Source: Pseudomonadota bacterium
GTDB lineage: Bacteria > Pseudomonadota > Gammaproteobacteria > Xanthomonadales > Xanthomonadaceae
Length of the DNA: 7,224 bases
Assembly: GCA_023393895.1 (NCBI GenBank)
Contig: JAEXBT010000085.1
Coordinates: 1-7,224, forward strand
Reading direction: 5' to 3'
Below are positions 1 through 7,224 of this stretch, one piece after another. Position 1 is the first letter of the stretch. Each line of letters begins with the position of its first letter. Position numbers and translations under genes: made by a program. The notes below the pieces were generated by a model, which saw only the letters and a program-made list of their open reading frames with translations, ran no database searches and was not told the origin of the DNA.

Positions 1-13
1 CCAGGGGCCGTCG

Positions 14-1786
14 TCAATCCAGTTGCGAGAGGGTCTGCAGCACCGAAAGCCCTTCGGTCAGGCTGGCGGCCATCCGGCTGGCACCGGCATCCATCATCTG
101 GCTGCGGTTTTCGTCCACGTCCTCCGCGTACAGGCCCGGCCGGATCACCACGATGCGCAGGTCCGGCGCGACGGCGCGAATCCGCTTGCACAGGTGGCGG
201 GTGTGGGCGATGCCGCCGGGCGGCACCGAGAGGATCGCCACCACGTCCCATGCCTCGGCCTCGATGCGGTCTGCCACCTCCGACGCCAGCTGTCCCGCCC
301 CTTCCAGCGATATCTCGTAACGGCGTGGATCGGCAATGCGCGCCAGCATGGCGGCCGCGGCCTCATCGATGCCATCCCGGGCGGGCACGCACAACACCCG
401 CGCCGGCTCGCCGCGCGGCGCTTCCCCGGATGCCGCGGGACGCGGCACTTCGCTCACCACCAGCCGTGCCAGTTCGGTCATTTCGCGGCGCCGCTCCGGG
501 TCAAGCTTGTCGCCGCGCTCGTCCACGCGCATCGCCGCCAAGGCCGGGATCACCACCTCGTCGAACGCCTGTGCCGATGAACCCGTGCGTGCGCGTTCGC
601 GTGCAAGCAACACGGCTTCATCGGCATCATCGGCAAGCAACCGCTGATAGAGGCGCTGCGCGGGGGATAGTGTGGGCTTGTCGCCGAGCAACGTGTCCAG
701 GAACCGCAGGTACGGCACGTAACGGCCGAGCACCACAAGACACACGGTGAGCGGCGACGCCAGCACCAGCCCCACCGGCCCCCACAGCCAGGTCCAGAAC
801 GCGACAGCGATCAGCAACGCGGCCTGTGACACGCCGATGCCGCGACCATACAACCAGGGCTCCACCAGCATGTTGGTGATGAGCTCGAGCACGCCGAAAA
901 GGGCGATCACCGCCAGTGCCACGCCCCATTCGCGGGAGATCAACAGGCTGAGCGCGATCGGCAGCAGGGCGGCCAACCACGGCCCCAGATACGGGATGTA
1001 ACGCAGCAGGCCGGCGAAGAACCCCCACAGCGGGGCATACGGGACGCCGATCAGCCACAGCCCCAACATCACCGCCAACCCGTAGCCGGTATTGATGGCG
1101 AGCTGCGCCAGCAGGTAGCGGCTGACCCGCTCGCCGGCATCGCCCAGCGCGCGCGTGGTGTCGGCGAGCTGGCTGGTGCCGATCAGCGAAATGATCCGGT
1201 CGCGCAGGTCCTCGCGATTGATCAGCATGAACAGCACCAGCACCAGCACCAGGCCGGCGGTCGCGAGCGGTTCCAGCATCGGGCCGGCTGCCGCCCACAG
1301 CTGCGACATCCTGAAGGGACCGTCCTCGACGATGCGCACCGGCTGCGGCGGCGGGCCGCCACTGACGGCTGGCGCCTCCACCTCGTCGGCCTCCAGCTGC
1401 TGCTGGATGCGCTCGGTGACCATCTGCAACTTGTCGAGCAGGCCATCGCGGCCGGCTGCGCGCAGGCCGGCGATCTTGGCGGTGACGTTCTGCTCGTAGC
1501 GGGGATAGGAGTCGAGCAGGCTGCCAATCTGCTGGGTGACCATCACCGCGATGCCGATGACCAGCCCCAGCGCCAGCACGGTGATCAGGCTCGCGGCCGG
1601 CACGCGTGGCAGGCCGCGCTTCTGCAGCCAGTTCACAAGCGGCGCCAGCAGGAAGGTGAACAGGACCGCGAGGGCGACCGGGATCACCACCATCCGTGCG
1701 AAATAGAGGAACCCGAGCACCACCGCAGTGCCCAGCAGCATCGGCAGGGCACGCGCGGCACGGGTCTGGGCATTCTGCGGGGTCAT
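14..1786 (-). CDS. AI-2E family (PerM-type) transporter with soluble C-terminal extension
   Basis: Predicted inner-membrane protein of 590 residues, AI-2E_transport/PerM family. Members are described as autoinducer-2 exporters, Na+/H+ antiporters or permeases of unknown substrate, so the substrate here is unknown. Seen in the sequence: a hydrophobic hairpin at about residues 16-54, a helix at 66-84, a non-membrane loop at about 90-170 with a proline-rich piece (GGPPPQPV), a helix at about 174-189, then clustered helices from 225 to 352. The family signature YIPYLGP is at 263-269 and EPWLYGRGIGVSQ at 309-321. Residues about 355-590 are soluble and not part of the membrane core: a helical segment (about 374-445), then an alpha/beta segment (about 461-555). 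The start is the ATG at 1786, just before the first hydrophobic segment; the frame stays open upstream to 1963 but would overlap pgeF and adds low-complexity sequence. No clear Shine-Dalgarno precedes it. It is third in the rluD-pgeF direction, 55 bases after pgeF. Only 13 bases remain downstream before the window edge. Confidence 0.9.
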   Translation of the reverse strand: MTPQNAQTRAARALPMLLGTAVVLGFLYFARMVVIPVALAVLFTFLLAPLVNWLQKRGLPRVPAASLITVLALGLVIGIAVMVTQQIGSLLDSYPRYEQNVTAKIAGLRAAGRDGLLDKLQMVTERIQQQLEADEVEAPAVSGGPPPQPVRIVEDGPFRMSQLWAAAGPMLEPLATAGLVLVLVLFMLINREDLRDRIISLIGTSQLADTTRALGDAGERVSRYLLAQLAINTGYGLAVMLGLWLIGVPYAPLWGFFAGLLRYIPYLGPWLAALLPIALSLLISREWGVALAVIALFGVLELITNMLVEPWLYGRGIGVSQAALLIAVAFWTWLWGPVGLVLASPLTVCLVVLGRYVPYLRFLDTLLGDKPTLSPAQRLYQRLLADDADEAVLLARERARTGSSAQAFDEVVIPALAAMRVDERGDKLDPERRREMTELARLVVSEVPRPAASGEAPRGEPARVLCVPARDGIDEAAAAMLARIADPRRYEISLEGAGQLASEVADRIEAEAWDVVAILSVPPGGIAHTRHLCKRIRAVAPDLRIVVIRPGLYAEDVDENRSQMMDAGASRMAASLTEGLSVLQTLSQLD

Positions 1787-1841
1787 GGGGCGGCCGGGTC
1801 GATGAACCGCCTTTATGCCGTAGCCGGCGTCAACGCCGCAT

Positions 1842-2600
1842 CTAGTCGTGGGCGTTCCGCCAGACCAGCGTGGCGATGCGGCCACTGCGGCCATCGCGAC
1901 GATGCGAGAAGAAAACATCCGGCTCCGAGATCGTGCAGCGGCCGCCGCCGTGGATGGCGGCATCGGCCAACCCCGCTGCGCGAAGCCGTTGCCGGGCGAT
2001 CGCGTAGAGATCGATCAGCCAGTGACCCGGTCGCGTCGGCACGAATGCGGAGGCCGCTTCCGGGTCTGCGGCGAGGAAGGCATCACGCACCACCGCATCG
2101 ATCTCGTAGGCCTGCGGCCCGGCGGCGGGACCGAGCCAGGCGAGCAGCGCGTCGGGCCGGGTCTGCATCGCCGCGACCGTCGCCTCCAGCACGCCCGCGG
2201 CCAGCCCACGCCAGCCGGCATGGGCGGCGGCGATCTCGGCACCCTCCTTCGCGGCGAACACGACCGGCAAGCAGTCGGCGGTGAGGATGGCAAGCACCAC
2301 GCCGGCATCGGCGGTCACCGCGGCATCAGCCTCGGGTTCGCCGGCGCCGTCGGAAGCCGCATCGAAACGCACCACGCCGGTGCCATGCACCTGGCGCAGC
2401 CAGCGCGGTGCTGCCGGCAGCTGCAGCGCCTCGATGAGCGACGCGCGATTGGCCTGGGCCGCCGGCTCGTCATCGCCATTGCGCAGCCCCAGGTTGAAGC
2501 TGTCGAAAGGCGGCTTCGATCCGCCCAGCCCGTGCCGCGTGGTGGTAAGCGCGCGCACGCCTACCGGCGCCGGCCAGCCGGCTTCGATCCAGGCGCTCAT
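1842..2600 (-). CDS. pgeF: Peptidoglycan editing factor PgeF (YfiH/DUF152, laccase-domain family)
   Basis: A 252-residue cytoplasmic protein of the YfiH family, formerly annotated as multicopper polyphenol oxidase (laccase domain). In E. coli PgeF removes wrongly built peptidoglycan precursors carrying L-serine in place of L-alanine, protecting wall composition; the laccase label is probably misleading. Seen: the family's metal/active-site motifs QVHG (70-73, His72), TADCLP (108-113, Cys110) and HAGWRG (127-132, His127), which match the conserved His-Cys-His set of E. coli YfiH in near-identical positions. The downstream motifs [11 protein letters not shown] (157-167), RCT (221-223) and the C-terminal FFSHRRDG (230-237) are also present. 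Length is normal for the family. The ATG at 2600 overlaps the rluD stop as ATGA (2597-2600) with no convincing Shine-Dalgarno, so translation is probably coupled to rluD. The gene ends with TAG at 1844-1842. Confidence 0.95.
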   Translation of the reverse strand: MSAWIEAGWPAPVGVRALTTTRHGLGGSKPPFDSFNLGLRNGDDEPAAQANRASLIEALQLPAAPRWLRQVHGTGVVRFDAASDGAGEPEADAAVTADAGVVLAILTADCLPVVFAAKEGAEIAAAHAGWRGLAAGVLEATVAAMQTRPDALLAWLGPAAGPQAYEIDAVVRDAFLAADPEAASAFVPTRPGHWLIDLYAIARQRLRAAGLADAAIHGGGRCTISEPDVFFSHRRDGRSGRIATLVWRNAHD

Positions 2601-3595
2601 CGGCGCTGCGCGTCGTTGAACGCGACGGTGTCCTCGCGCAGTGCGCGCATCAGCGCACGGATGTCTTCGGGCGCGGGCGCTTCGCAACGCACGGGCGCGC
2701 CGGTCAGCGGATGGGCGAATTCCAGCACCTCGGCGTGCAGGGCCTGCCGCTTGAAGCCGCGCAATGCGGCCACCAGCGCATCGCTGGCACCCTTTGTCAG
2801 TTTCAGCGCCCCGCCGTACAGCGGATCGCCGATGATCGGGTGCTTGAGGTGCTGCATGTGCACGCGGATCTGGTGGGTGCGCCCGGTTTCCAGCCGACAT
2901 TCGAGCGCCGTATGGGCGCGAAAGCGTTCGCGCAAACGGTAATGGGTGACCGCCTCGCGGCCATCCTCGCGCACGGTCATGCGCAGCCGGTCGCGCGGGT
3001 GACGGTCGATCGGCGCATCGGCGGTGCCGCCGGAGACCAGCGCGCCACTGACAATCGCGAGGTACTGCCGGTGGACGTCGCGCGCCGCAAGCATTTCCAC
3101 CAAGCGCGTGTGCGCAGGCAGGGTGCGGGCCACCACCATCACGCCTGACGTGTCCTTGTCGAGTCGATGGACGATGCCGGCGCGGGGCAGCGCGTTGAGG
3201 GAGGGATCGCGATGCAGCAGCGCATTGACCAAGGTGCCGTCTGGATTGCCGGCGCCCGGGTGGACGACAAGCCCGGCCGGCTTGTCGATGACGAAGATCG
3301 CCGCGTCCTCGTACAGCACCGACAACGGGATGTCCTGCGGCAGCGCCTCGGTCTCGATGCCGAGCGAGGCCTCAAGACTCACCGCCTCGCCGCCATGGAC
3401 CAGGTCTCGCGGGCGCGCCGGCTTGCCGTCCAGCAGCGCATCGCCCGATTTGATCCAGCCCGCCAGCCGCGAGCGGGAGAAGTCCGGGAACAGTTCGGCC
3501 AGCACCGCGTCGAATCGGCGGCCGGCGGCGGCCGCGGGGACGGTCGCACGCAGGGCCTCGGGCTTGGCCGCGGCATCCTCGGGGTTCAGGGACAT
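2597..3595 (-). CDS. rluD: 23S rRNA pseudouridine synthase, RluD type
   Basis: A 332-residue RluA-family pseudouridine synthase. RluD converts uridines 1911, 1915 and 1917 (E. coli numbering) in helix 69 of 23S rRNA to pseudouridine, a step needed for normal 50S assembly. Seen: an N-terminal S4 RNA-binding domain at about residues 25-75 ([28 protein letters not shown]), then the catalytic domain with the signature HRLDKDTSG at 143-151, where Asp146 is the expected nucleophile, and the family motif [10 protein letters not shown] at 238-247, followed by [11 protein letters not shown] and a late RQALHA. S4 plus length plus an adjacent divergent bamD and downstream pgeF favour RluD over RluC or RluA. 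The ATG at 3595 is chosen because the frame upstream of it is basic low-complexity sequence running into the bamD promoter region; a weak purine-rich stretch (AGAAGAAG) lies about 6 bases upstream. It overlaps pgeF by four bases. Confidence 0.95.
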   Translation of the reverse strand: MSLNPEDAAAKPEALRATVPAAAAGRRFDAVLAELFPDFSRSRLAGWIKSGDALLDGKPARPRDLVHGGEAVSLEASLGIETEALPQDIPLSVLYEDAAIFVIDKPAGLVVHPGAGNPDGTLVNALLHRDPSLNALPRAGIVHRLDKDTSGVMVVARTLPAHTRLVEMLAARDVHRQYLAIVSGALVSGGTADAPIDRHPRDRLRMTVREDGREAVTHYRLRERFRAHTALECRLETGRTHQIRVHMQHLKHPIIGDPLYGGALKLTKGASDALVAALRGFKRQALHAEVLEFAHPLTGAPVRCEAPAPEDIRALMRALREDTVAFNDAQRR

Positions 3596-3659
3596 GGACA
3601 GCTTCTTCTGGCGACGGACGTTAGCGCCGGATTCATGCTCCACGGGCGGGAGCCGGGCC

Positions 3660-3680
3660 GGCTGGGCTATTATCACCGCT
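3660..3680 (+). promoter_or_regulatory. Candidate promoter region between divergent rluD and bamD
   Basis: The 112-base spacer contains TATTAT at 3668-3673, a plausible -10 for bamD, placing transcription start near 3680 and giving a leader of about 28 bases. I see no good -35 at the standard distance. On the opposite strand the same bases read GATAAT, which could be a -10 for rluD with a leader of about 75 bases. The spacer is the only non-coding DNA between two divergent genes, so promoters for both must lie here or inside the neighbouring gene. The exact elements are an inference from sequence alone. Confidence 0.35.
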
Positions 3681-3707
3681 TCCGCACGACCTCCCCCTGC
3701 CAAGCCC

Positions 3708-4580
3708 ATGTCCCAACGCCACGCCGCGCGCCCGTTCGCCCGCACCGCCCTCCTGCTGCTGCTCGTGATGGTGGCCGCCAGCGGCTGCGCCCGCATGGGC
3801 AAGATGTTCAAGGACGAGAACAAGAACGAGGGCCTGCCGGTCGAAACGCTGTACGAGCGCGCACACCGTTCGATGACTTCGGGTAACTACGGCAGCGCCG
3901 AGGAAACCTTCAAGCGGCTGGTCGCCCAGTACCCGTACGGTGCCTATGCCGAGCAGGCACTGATGGAAACCGCCTACGCTCAGTACAAGTCCGGCAAGAA
4001 CGACGAGGCGGTGTCCAGCATCGACCGTTTCCTGCGCACCTACCCGACCCACCGCCACGTGCCGTACATGTACTACCTGCGCGGCCTGGCCAACCAGGCC
4101 CGCAACACGGTCTTCATGCAGCGGGTGTTCTCTCTGGACATGGCCAGCCGAGACCTGGCCGCACCCATGCAGGCGTACACCGATTTCGGCATCGTGGTGG
4201 AGCGCTTCGGCAACAGCCGTTACGCGGACGACGCCCGCCAGCGCATGGTGTTCCTGCGCAACCAGTTCGCACGCCACGAGCTCAACACCGCGGTGTATTA
4301 CCTGCGCCGTGGCGCCTGGGTGGCCGCCGCCGACCGCGCCAAGTACCTGCTGGAACCCTCTCCGCAGAGCGAGTACCAGTCCGATGCCGTGGCGGTGCTG
4401 GCCGAGACCTACACCCGACTGGGCAACAACGCCCTGGCCGAGGATGCCAAGCGGGTGCTGGCCCAGAACGACCCGCAGCACCCGTGGCTGGCCGGTGGCT
4501 GGCCGAAGAGCCCCTCGGTGTTCCAGCGCCTCAATCCCTTCGCGCGCGAGGGCATGCCGGAGCGCGAACGCGGCGACTGA
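3708..4580 (+). CDS. bamD: Outer membrane protein assembly factor BamD (lipoprotein)
   Basis: A 290-residue lipoprotein, the essential BamD (ComL/YfiO) subunit of the BAM complex, which inserts beta-barrel proteins into the outer membrane from the periplasmic face. Seen: a lipoprotein signal peptide with basic residues (RHAARPFAR), a hydrophobic core LLLLLVMV and the lipobox ASGC with the acylated cysteine at residue 27. No aspartate follows the cysteine (next is Ala), fitting outer-membrane sorting. Tetratricopeptide-type helical repeats follow from about residue 47: [23 protein letters not shown], then [59 protein letters not shown] and [18 protein letters not shown]. These match the BamD family pattern closely. 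It is a little longer than E. coli BamD (245), with an extra C-terminal tail of about 30 residues ([12 protein letters not shown] and on). The ATG at 3708 is fixed by the signal peptide; a later Met21 would destroy it. The bases just upstream are C-rich, with no Shine-Dalgarno. Confidence 0.96.
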   Translation: MSQRHAARPFARTALLLLLVMVAASGCARMGKMFKDENKNEGLPVETLYERAHRSMTSGNYGSAEETFKRLVAQYPYGAYAEQALMETAYAQYKSGKNDEAVSSIDRFLRTYPTHRHVPYMYYLRGLANQARNTVFMQRVFSLDMASRDLAAPMQAYTDFGIVVERFGNSRYADDARQRMVFLRNQFARHELNTAVYYLRRGAWVAAADRAKYLLEPSPQSEYQSDAVAVLAETYTRLGNNALAEDAKRVLAQNDPQHPWLAGGWPKSPSVFQRLNPFAREGMPERERGD

Positions 4581-4606
4581 GCCACTGGCCCCCGAACAGA
4601 CGAGAA

Positions 4607-4628
4607 AACGCCGCCCCCGGGCGGCGTT
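4607..4628. terminator. Bidirectional terminator between bamD and nadE
   Basis: A perfect 9-bp inverted repeat, AACGCCGCC (4607-4615) and GGCGGCGTT (4620-4628), with a 4-base loop. It lies 26 bases after the bamD stop and 21 bases after the nadE stop, between convergent genes. Read on the minus strand the stem is followed by TTTTCTCG, a fair U-tract, so it suits nadE best. On the plus strand only TTGTCGTTT follows, a weaker tract for bamD. Confidence 0.8.
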
Positions 4629-4649
4629 GTCGTTTCCGATCAGGGGCCG

Positions 4650-6275
4650 TCAGCCACGCCAGCCGCTGGTGATCGGATAGCGCCGCTCGCGCCCGAACGC
4701 CCGCCGCGAGACCTTCGGCCCCGGTGCGGATTGGTGGCGCTTCCATTCGCTGGTGCGCACCAGCCTGACCACGCGATCCACCACCGAGGCATCGAACCCG
4801 GCCGCGACGATCTCGTCGCGCGACTGCTCGTTGTCGATGTGCCGGCGCAGGATCGCATCAAGCACGTCATAGGGCGGCAGCGAGTCCTCGTCCTTCTGGT
4901 CCGCGCGCAGTTCCGCGCTCGGCGGCCGCTCGATCACCTCGCTTGGGATCACCTCGCCACCGCCGACGGTATTGCGCCAGCGCGACAACTGGAACACCTC
5001 GGTCTTGTAAAGATCCTTGAGCGGGGCGTAGCCGCCGCACATGTCGCCATAGATCGTGGCGTACCCGACCGCGTACTCGCTCTTGTTGCCGGTGGTGAGC
5101 AGCAGTCCACCGAACTTGTTGGACAACGCCATCAGCATCGCCCCGCGGATGCGCGACTGCAGGTTCTCCTCGGTGGTGTCGGCGGGCCTATCGCCGAAGG
5201 TTTCGGCGAGCGTGTCGAGGTAGGCCTGGAACGGCTTCTCGATCGGCAGTGCCATCAGCGTCACGCCCAGCTCGTCGCACTGGCGTTGGGCCAAGTCGTT
5301 GCTCAGACCCGCCGTGTAGCGCGAGGGCATCCGCACCGCGGTCACCTTGTCGGCGCCCAGCGCGTGCACCGCCAGCGCCAGCACCAACGCGGAATCGATG
5401 CCGCCACTCAGTCCGAGCCAGACCCGGTCGAAGCCGTTCTTTCCGCAGTAGTCGCGGATCCCGCGCACGATCGCCCGCCAGGCCAGCGCATCACGCGACT
5501 CGTCGCCATCGTCCATCCATTCCACCGGCGCGAACCTGCCGGACGCAGTGTCGTAGTCGACCACCAGCCACTGGTCAGTGAACGCGGCTGCAGCGGGCGA
5601 GGCGCTCCCATCGGCGTCGCACACCACCGACGCGCCATCGAACACCATCGCGTCCTGGCCACCGACCAGGTTGAGATAGACGATGCCAACGCCGTTCTCG
5701 CGGCTGCGCTGGCCAAGGATCGCGTCGCGCTCGGCGTGCTTGTCGTGCTCGAACGGCGAGGCATTGGGCACCACCAGCAGCTGCGCGCCGGCAGCCACGG
5801 TGGATGCGGGCGGTTCGGCATACCAGAGGTCTTCGCAGATCAGCAGCCCGACCCGGGTCCCGCTGACGTCGAACACGCAGTCCTCGCGGTCGGGATCGAC
5901 GGCGAACCAGCGGCGCTCGTCGAACATCGCATAGTTCGGCAGTTCCCGCTTCCGGTAGGTGTGCTCGATGGCACCGTCGCGCAACACGCTGGCGGCGTTG
6001 TAGACCACGCTACCGGCCGCCTGTGGCCATCCGACCACCGCCACGATGCCGGTCGCCGCCTTCGCCACCTCGCCCAGCGCACGCTCGCATTCGCGGAGGA
6101 ACGCCGGCCGCAACAGCAGGTCCTCGGGCGGATAGCCGCACAGCGCAAGCTCCGGAAACACCACCAGGTCGGCTTCGTACTCCTCGCGCGCCACCGCGAT
6201 CAACTCGGTGATCCGGGCGGCGTTGCCGGCCACGTCGCCCACGGGGAAGTCGAACTGGGCAAGGGCAATGCGCAT
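4650..6275 (-). CDS. nadE: Glutamine-dependent NAD+ synthetase (nitrilase domain plus ATP-PPase domain)
   Basis: A 541-residue enzyme for the last step of NAD+ synthesis: ATP-dependent amidation of nicotinic acid adenine dinucleotide, with ammonia released from glutamine by the N-terminal domain. Seen: a nitrilase-fold amidase at about residues 1-260 with the full Glu-Lys-Cys triad, Glu42 (FPELALCGYPPEDLL), Lys109 (YRKRELPNYAMFDERRWF) and Cys147 (LLICEDLW). A synthetase domain follows from about 265, with the ATP-pyrophosphatase P-loop LSGGIDSAL at 289-297 and the NAD-synthetase blocks TTGNKSEYAVGYATIYGDMCGG (394-415, in part), PLKDLYKTEVFQLSRW and PPSAELRADQKDEDSLPPYD. It ends in the usual RYPIT motif. 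Length fits the shorter two-domain bacterial class (about 540), not the roughly 680-residue actinobacterial class. The ATG at 6275 begins MRIALAQFDFPVGD, the typical first strand of a nitrilase domain; GGAA ends 5 bases upstream as a weak ribosome-binding site. It is flanked by terminators on both sides, so it is probably transcribed alone. Confidence 0.96.
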   Translation of the reverse strand: MRIALAQFDFPVGDVAGNAARITELIAVAREEYEADLVVFPELALCGYPPEDLLLRPAFLRECERALGEVAKAATGIVAVVGWPQAAGSVVYNAASVLRDGAIEHTYRKRELPNYAMFDERRWFAVDPDREDCVFDVSGTRVGLLICEDLWYAEPPASTVAAGAQLLVVPNASPFEHDKHAERDAILGQRSRENGVGIVYLNLVGGQDAMVFDGASVVCDADGSASPAAAAFTDQWLVVDYDTASGRFAPVEWMDDGDESRDALAWRAIVRGIRDYCGKNGFDRVWLGLSGGIDSALVLALAVHALGADKVTAVRMPSRYTAGLSNDLAQRQCDELGVTLMALPIEKPFQAYLDTLAETFGDRPADTTEENLQSRIRGAMLMALSNKFGGLLLTTGNKSEYAVGYATIYGDMCGGYAPLKDLYKTEVFQLSRWRNTVGGGEVIPSEVIERPPSAELRADQKDEDSLPPYDVLDAILRRHIDNEQSRDEIVAAGFDASVVDRVVRLVRTSEWKRHQSAPGPKVSRRAFGRERRYPITSGWRG

Positions 6276-6302
6276 GGGAGTTCCAAGTCGGGTAATGGCT
6301 CG

Positions 6303-6331
6303 ATTCTAGCGAGCGCGCCGTTTCCGGAACG
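6303..6331 (-). promoter_or_regulatory. Candidate nadE promoter
   Basis: On the minus strand TAGAAT (6308-6303) matches a -10 box at five of six positions and lies 27 bases before the nadE ATG, giving a leader of about 20 bases. At standard spacing the -35 position reads CGTTCC, a poor match; a better TGACG sits about 21 bases upstream, too far for a standard spacer. The sucD terminator lies just upstream, so nadE needs its own promoter in this spacer, which supports the call. Confidence 0.45.
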
Positions 6332-6384
6332 TCACCGGCCGGACATTCCCCCACCCACTGGCCGAGTCCTGGCCATACCCAACG

Positions 6385-6409
6385 AAAAAGCCGCCCGAAG
6401 GGCGGCTTT
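6385..6409 (-). terminator. Rho-independent terminator of sucD
   Basis: A perfect 10-bp inverted repeat, AAAGCCGCCC (6387-6396) and GGGCGGCTTT (6400-6409), with a 3-base loop. Read in the direction of sucD the stem runs into TTTTTCGTT, a good U-tract. It begins 25 bases after the sucD stop and separates it from nadE, which lies on the same strand downstream. The plus-strand reading also ends in TTTCTTTCG, but no plus-strand gene reads into it. Confidence 0.9.
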
Positions 6410-6434
6410 CTTTCGTCGGTGATGCCTTCGCGGA

Positions 6435-7224
6435 TTACTTCGCCAGGCGCTTGGCGATCGCCGCACCAAGGTCACCCGGCGACTTCACCGTGGTCACGCC
6501 GGCCTTCTCCATCGCGGCGAACTTGCCTTCGGCCGTGCCCTGGCCGCCGGAGGCGATCGCGCCGGCGTGGCCCATGCGCTTGCCCTTCGGGGCGGACGCA
6601 CCGGCGATGAAGCCCACCACCGGCTTGGTGACGTGCTGAGCGATGTACTCCGCGGCTTCTTCTTCCGCCGAACCACCGATCTCGCCGACCATGATGATGC
6701 CTTCGGTCTGCGGGTCGTCCTGGAACAGCTTCAGCGCGTCGATGAAGTTGGTGCCGTTGATCGGGTCGCCGCCAATACCAATACAGGTGGACTGGCCAAG
6801 GCCGGCATCCGTGGTCTGCTTCACTGCTTCATAGGTCAGCGTGCCCGAGCGCGAGACGATACCGACCTTGCCCGGCATGTGGATGTGGCCCGGCATGATG
6901 CCGATCTTGCACTCGCCCGGGGAGATCACGCCGGGGCAGATCGGGCCGACCAGCACGGTGTCCGGATGCTGCTTCAGCACGTTCTTCACGCGCATCATGT
7001 CCAGCACCGGGATGCCCTCGGTGATGCAGATGATGACGCGGATGCCGGCGTCGGCCGCTTCCAGGATCGCGTCGGCCGCGAACGGCGGCGGCACGTAGAT
7101 GACCGAGGCATCGGCGCCGGTCGCTTCCACCGCCTGCTTCACGGTGTCGAACACCGGCAGGCCGAGGTGCTCGCCGCCGCCCTTGCCCGGCGTCACACCG
7201 CCGACCACCTGGGTGCCGTAATCC
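6435..7224 (-). CDS. sucD: Succinyl-CoA synthetase (ADP-forming) alpha subunit, N-terminus cut by window edge
   Basis: The alpha subunit of succinate-CoA ligase, which with SucC interconverts succinyl-CoA and succinate with substrate-level ATP formation in the TCA cycle. 262 codons are visible, running off the right edge in frame (first visible residues [16 protein letters not shown]); full SucD is about 290 residues, so roughly 30 are missing. A GTG at 7208-7206 is an internal Val, not the start. Seen: the CoA-binding Rossmann region ([35 protein letters not shown]), [20 protein letters not shown], the ligase part [10 protein letters not shown] and [16 protein letters not shown], and the active-site motif [18 protein letters not shown], where the His of GHAGA is the residue phosphorylated in the reaction. 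It ends with TAA at 6437-6435, followed by a terminator. sucC is expected just beyond the edge (inference from the usual sucCD order). Confidence 0.97.
   Translation of the reverse strand, partial: DYGTQVVGGVTPGKGGGEHLGLPVFDTVKQAVEATGADASVIYVPPPFAADAILEAADAGIRVIICITEGIPVLDMMRVKNVLKQHPDTVLVGPICPGVISPGECKIGIMPGHIHMPGKVGIVSRSGTLTYEAVKQTTDAGLGQSTCIGIGGDPINGTNFIDALKLFQDDPQTEGIIMVGEIGGSAEEEAAEYIAQHVTKPVVGFIAGASAPKGKRMGHAGAIASGGQGTAEGKFAAMEKAGVTTVKSPGDLGAAIAKRLAK

Noticed and set aside
1..17. Possible start of another minus-strand gene overlapping the transporter stop (TTG at 17-15)
   Set aside because: Only about five codons would be visible, too few to support a gene.
461..560. A full cobalamin-binding domain in the transporter tail
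   Set aside because: This was considered for the region encoding the tail, but the DxHxxG ligand motif and the later GG are absent, so only fold resemblance is kept as a finding.
1825..1838. Small inverted repeat CGGCGT-CA-ACGCCG and a TTGACG box between pgeF and the transporter gene
   Set aside because: The 2-base loop and lack of a T-tract do not make a terminator, and no -10 box lies at a usable distance from TTGACG.
1787..1963. Longer N-terminus for the AI-2E-type protein starting at 1963
   Set aside because: It would overlap the end of pgeF by over 120 bases and adds Ala/Ser/Arg low-complexity sequence; the ATG at 1786 sits directly before the first membrane segment.
1848..2942. A 364-codon plus-strand open frame across pgeF and the end of rluD
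   Set aside because: It spans two well-supported genes in antisense, and its protein is low-complexity and Arg/Gly-rich with no family resemblance.
3633..4481. A 282-codon minus-strand open frame antisense to bamD
   Set aside because: Composition is His/Val/Gly-rich shadow sequence of bamD; no motif, start signal or plausible product.
4731..6422. A 563-codon open frame on the plus strand, antisense to nadE and longer than nadE itself
   Set aside because: Its translation is rich in His, Arg, Gly and Val with no recognisable domain, and it mirrors nadE codons. Long antisense frames are expected in DNA this GC-rich, while nadE has complete catalytic motifs.

Overview
The window is a stretch of ordinary, GC-rich bacterial core chromosome. 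Codon use and gene content (roughly two-thirds G+C, strong third-position G/C) and the protein sequences suggest a gammaproteobacterium of the Xanthomonadaceae/Lysobacteraceae type (Lysobacter, Luteimonas, Xanthomonas). That placement is an inference from family resemblance and gene order, not from a search. I see no RNA gene, mobile element, CRISPR array, prophage or long repeat.

Layout from left to right. Positions 14-3595 hold three minus-strand genes that read as one operon in the order rluD (23S rRNA pseudouridine synthase), pgeF (peptidoglycan editing factor, YfiH family) and a gene for an AI-2E/PerM-type membrane protein with a long soluble C-terminal extension. rluD and pgeF overlap by four bases (ATGA), and pgeF is followed after 55 bases by the membrane protein. 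A 112-base spacer (3596-3707) separates rluD from the divergent plus-strand gene bamD (3708-4580), the outer-membrane assembly lipoprotein. bamD converges on nadE (4650-6275, minus), a two-domain glutamine-type NAD+ synthetase; a GC-rich hairpin between them can serve as terminator for both. A 159-base spacer (6276-6434) holds the likely nadE promoter and a strong terminator for sucD. sucD (minus, succinyl-CoA synthetase alpha subunit) runs off the right edge without its first roughly 30 codons.

Functionally these are housekeeping genes: ribosome maturation (rluD), cell-wall precursor fidelity (pgeF), outer-membrane protein insertion (bamD), NAD supply (nadE) and the TCA cycle (sucD). The bamD / rluD-pgeF divergent arrangement is known from E. 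coli and other gammaproteobacteria; the gene after pgeF differs from E. coli, where clpB follows. Every base outside genes lies in short spacers (13, 55, 112, 69 and 159 bases), so no gene-free stretch over 300 bases exists.

I did not find an undescribed system. The part most worth a second look is the roughly 220-residue cytoplasmic extension of the AI-2E-type protein, which looks like a helical cap plus a Rossmann-like domain resembling cobalamin-binding modules but lacking the cobalamin-ligating histidine motif.
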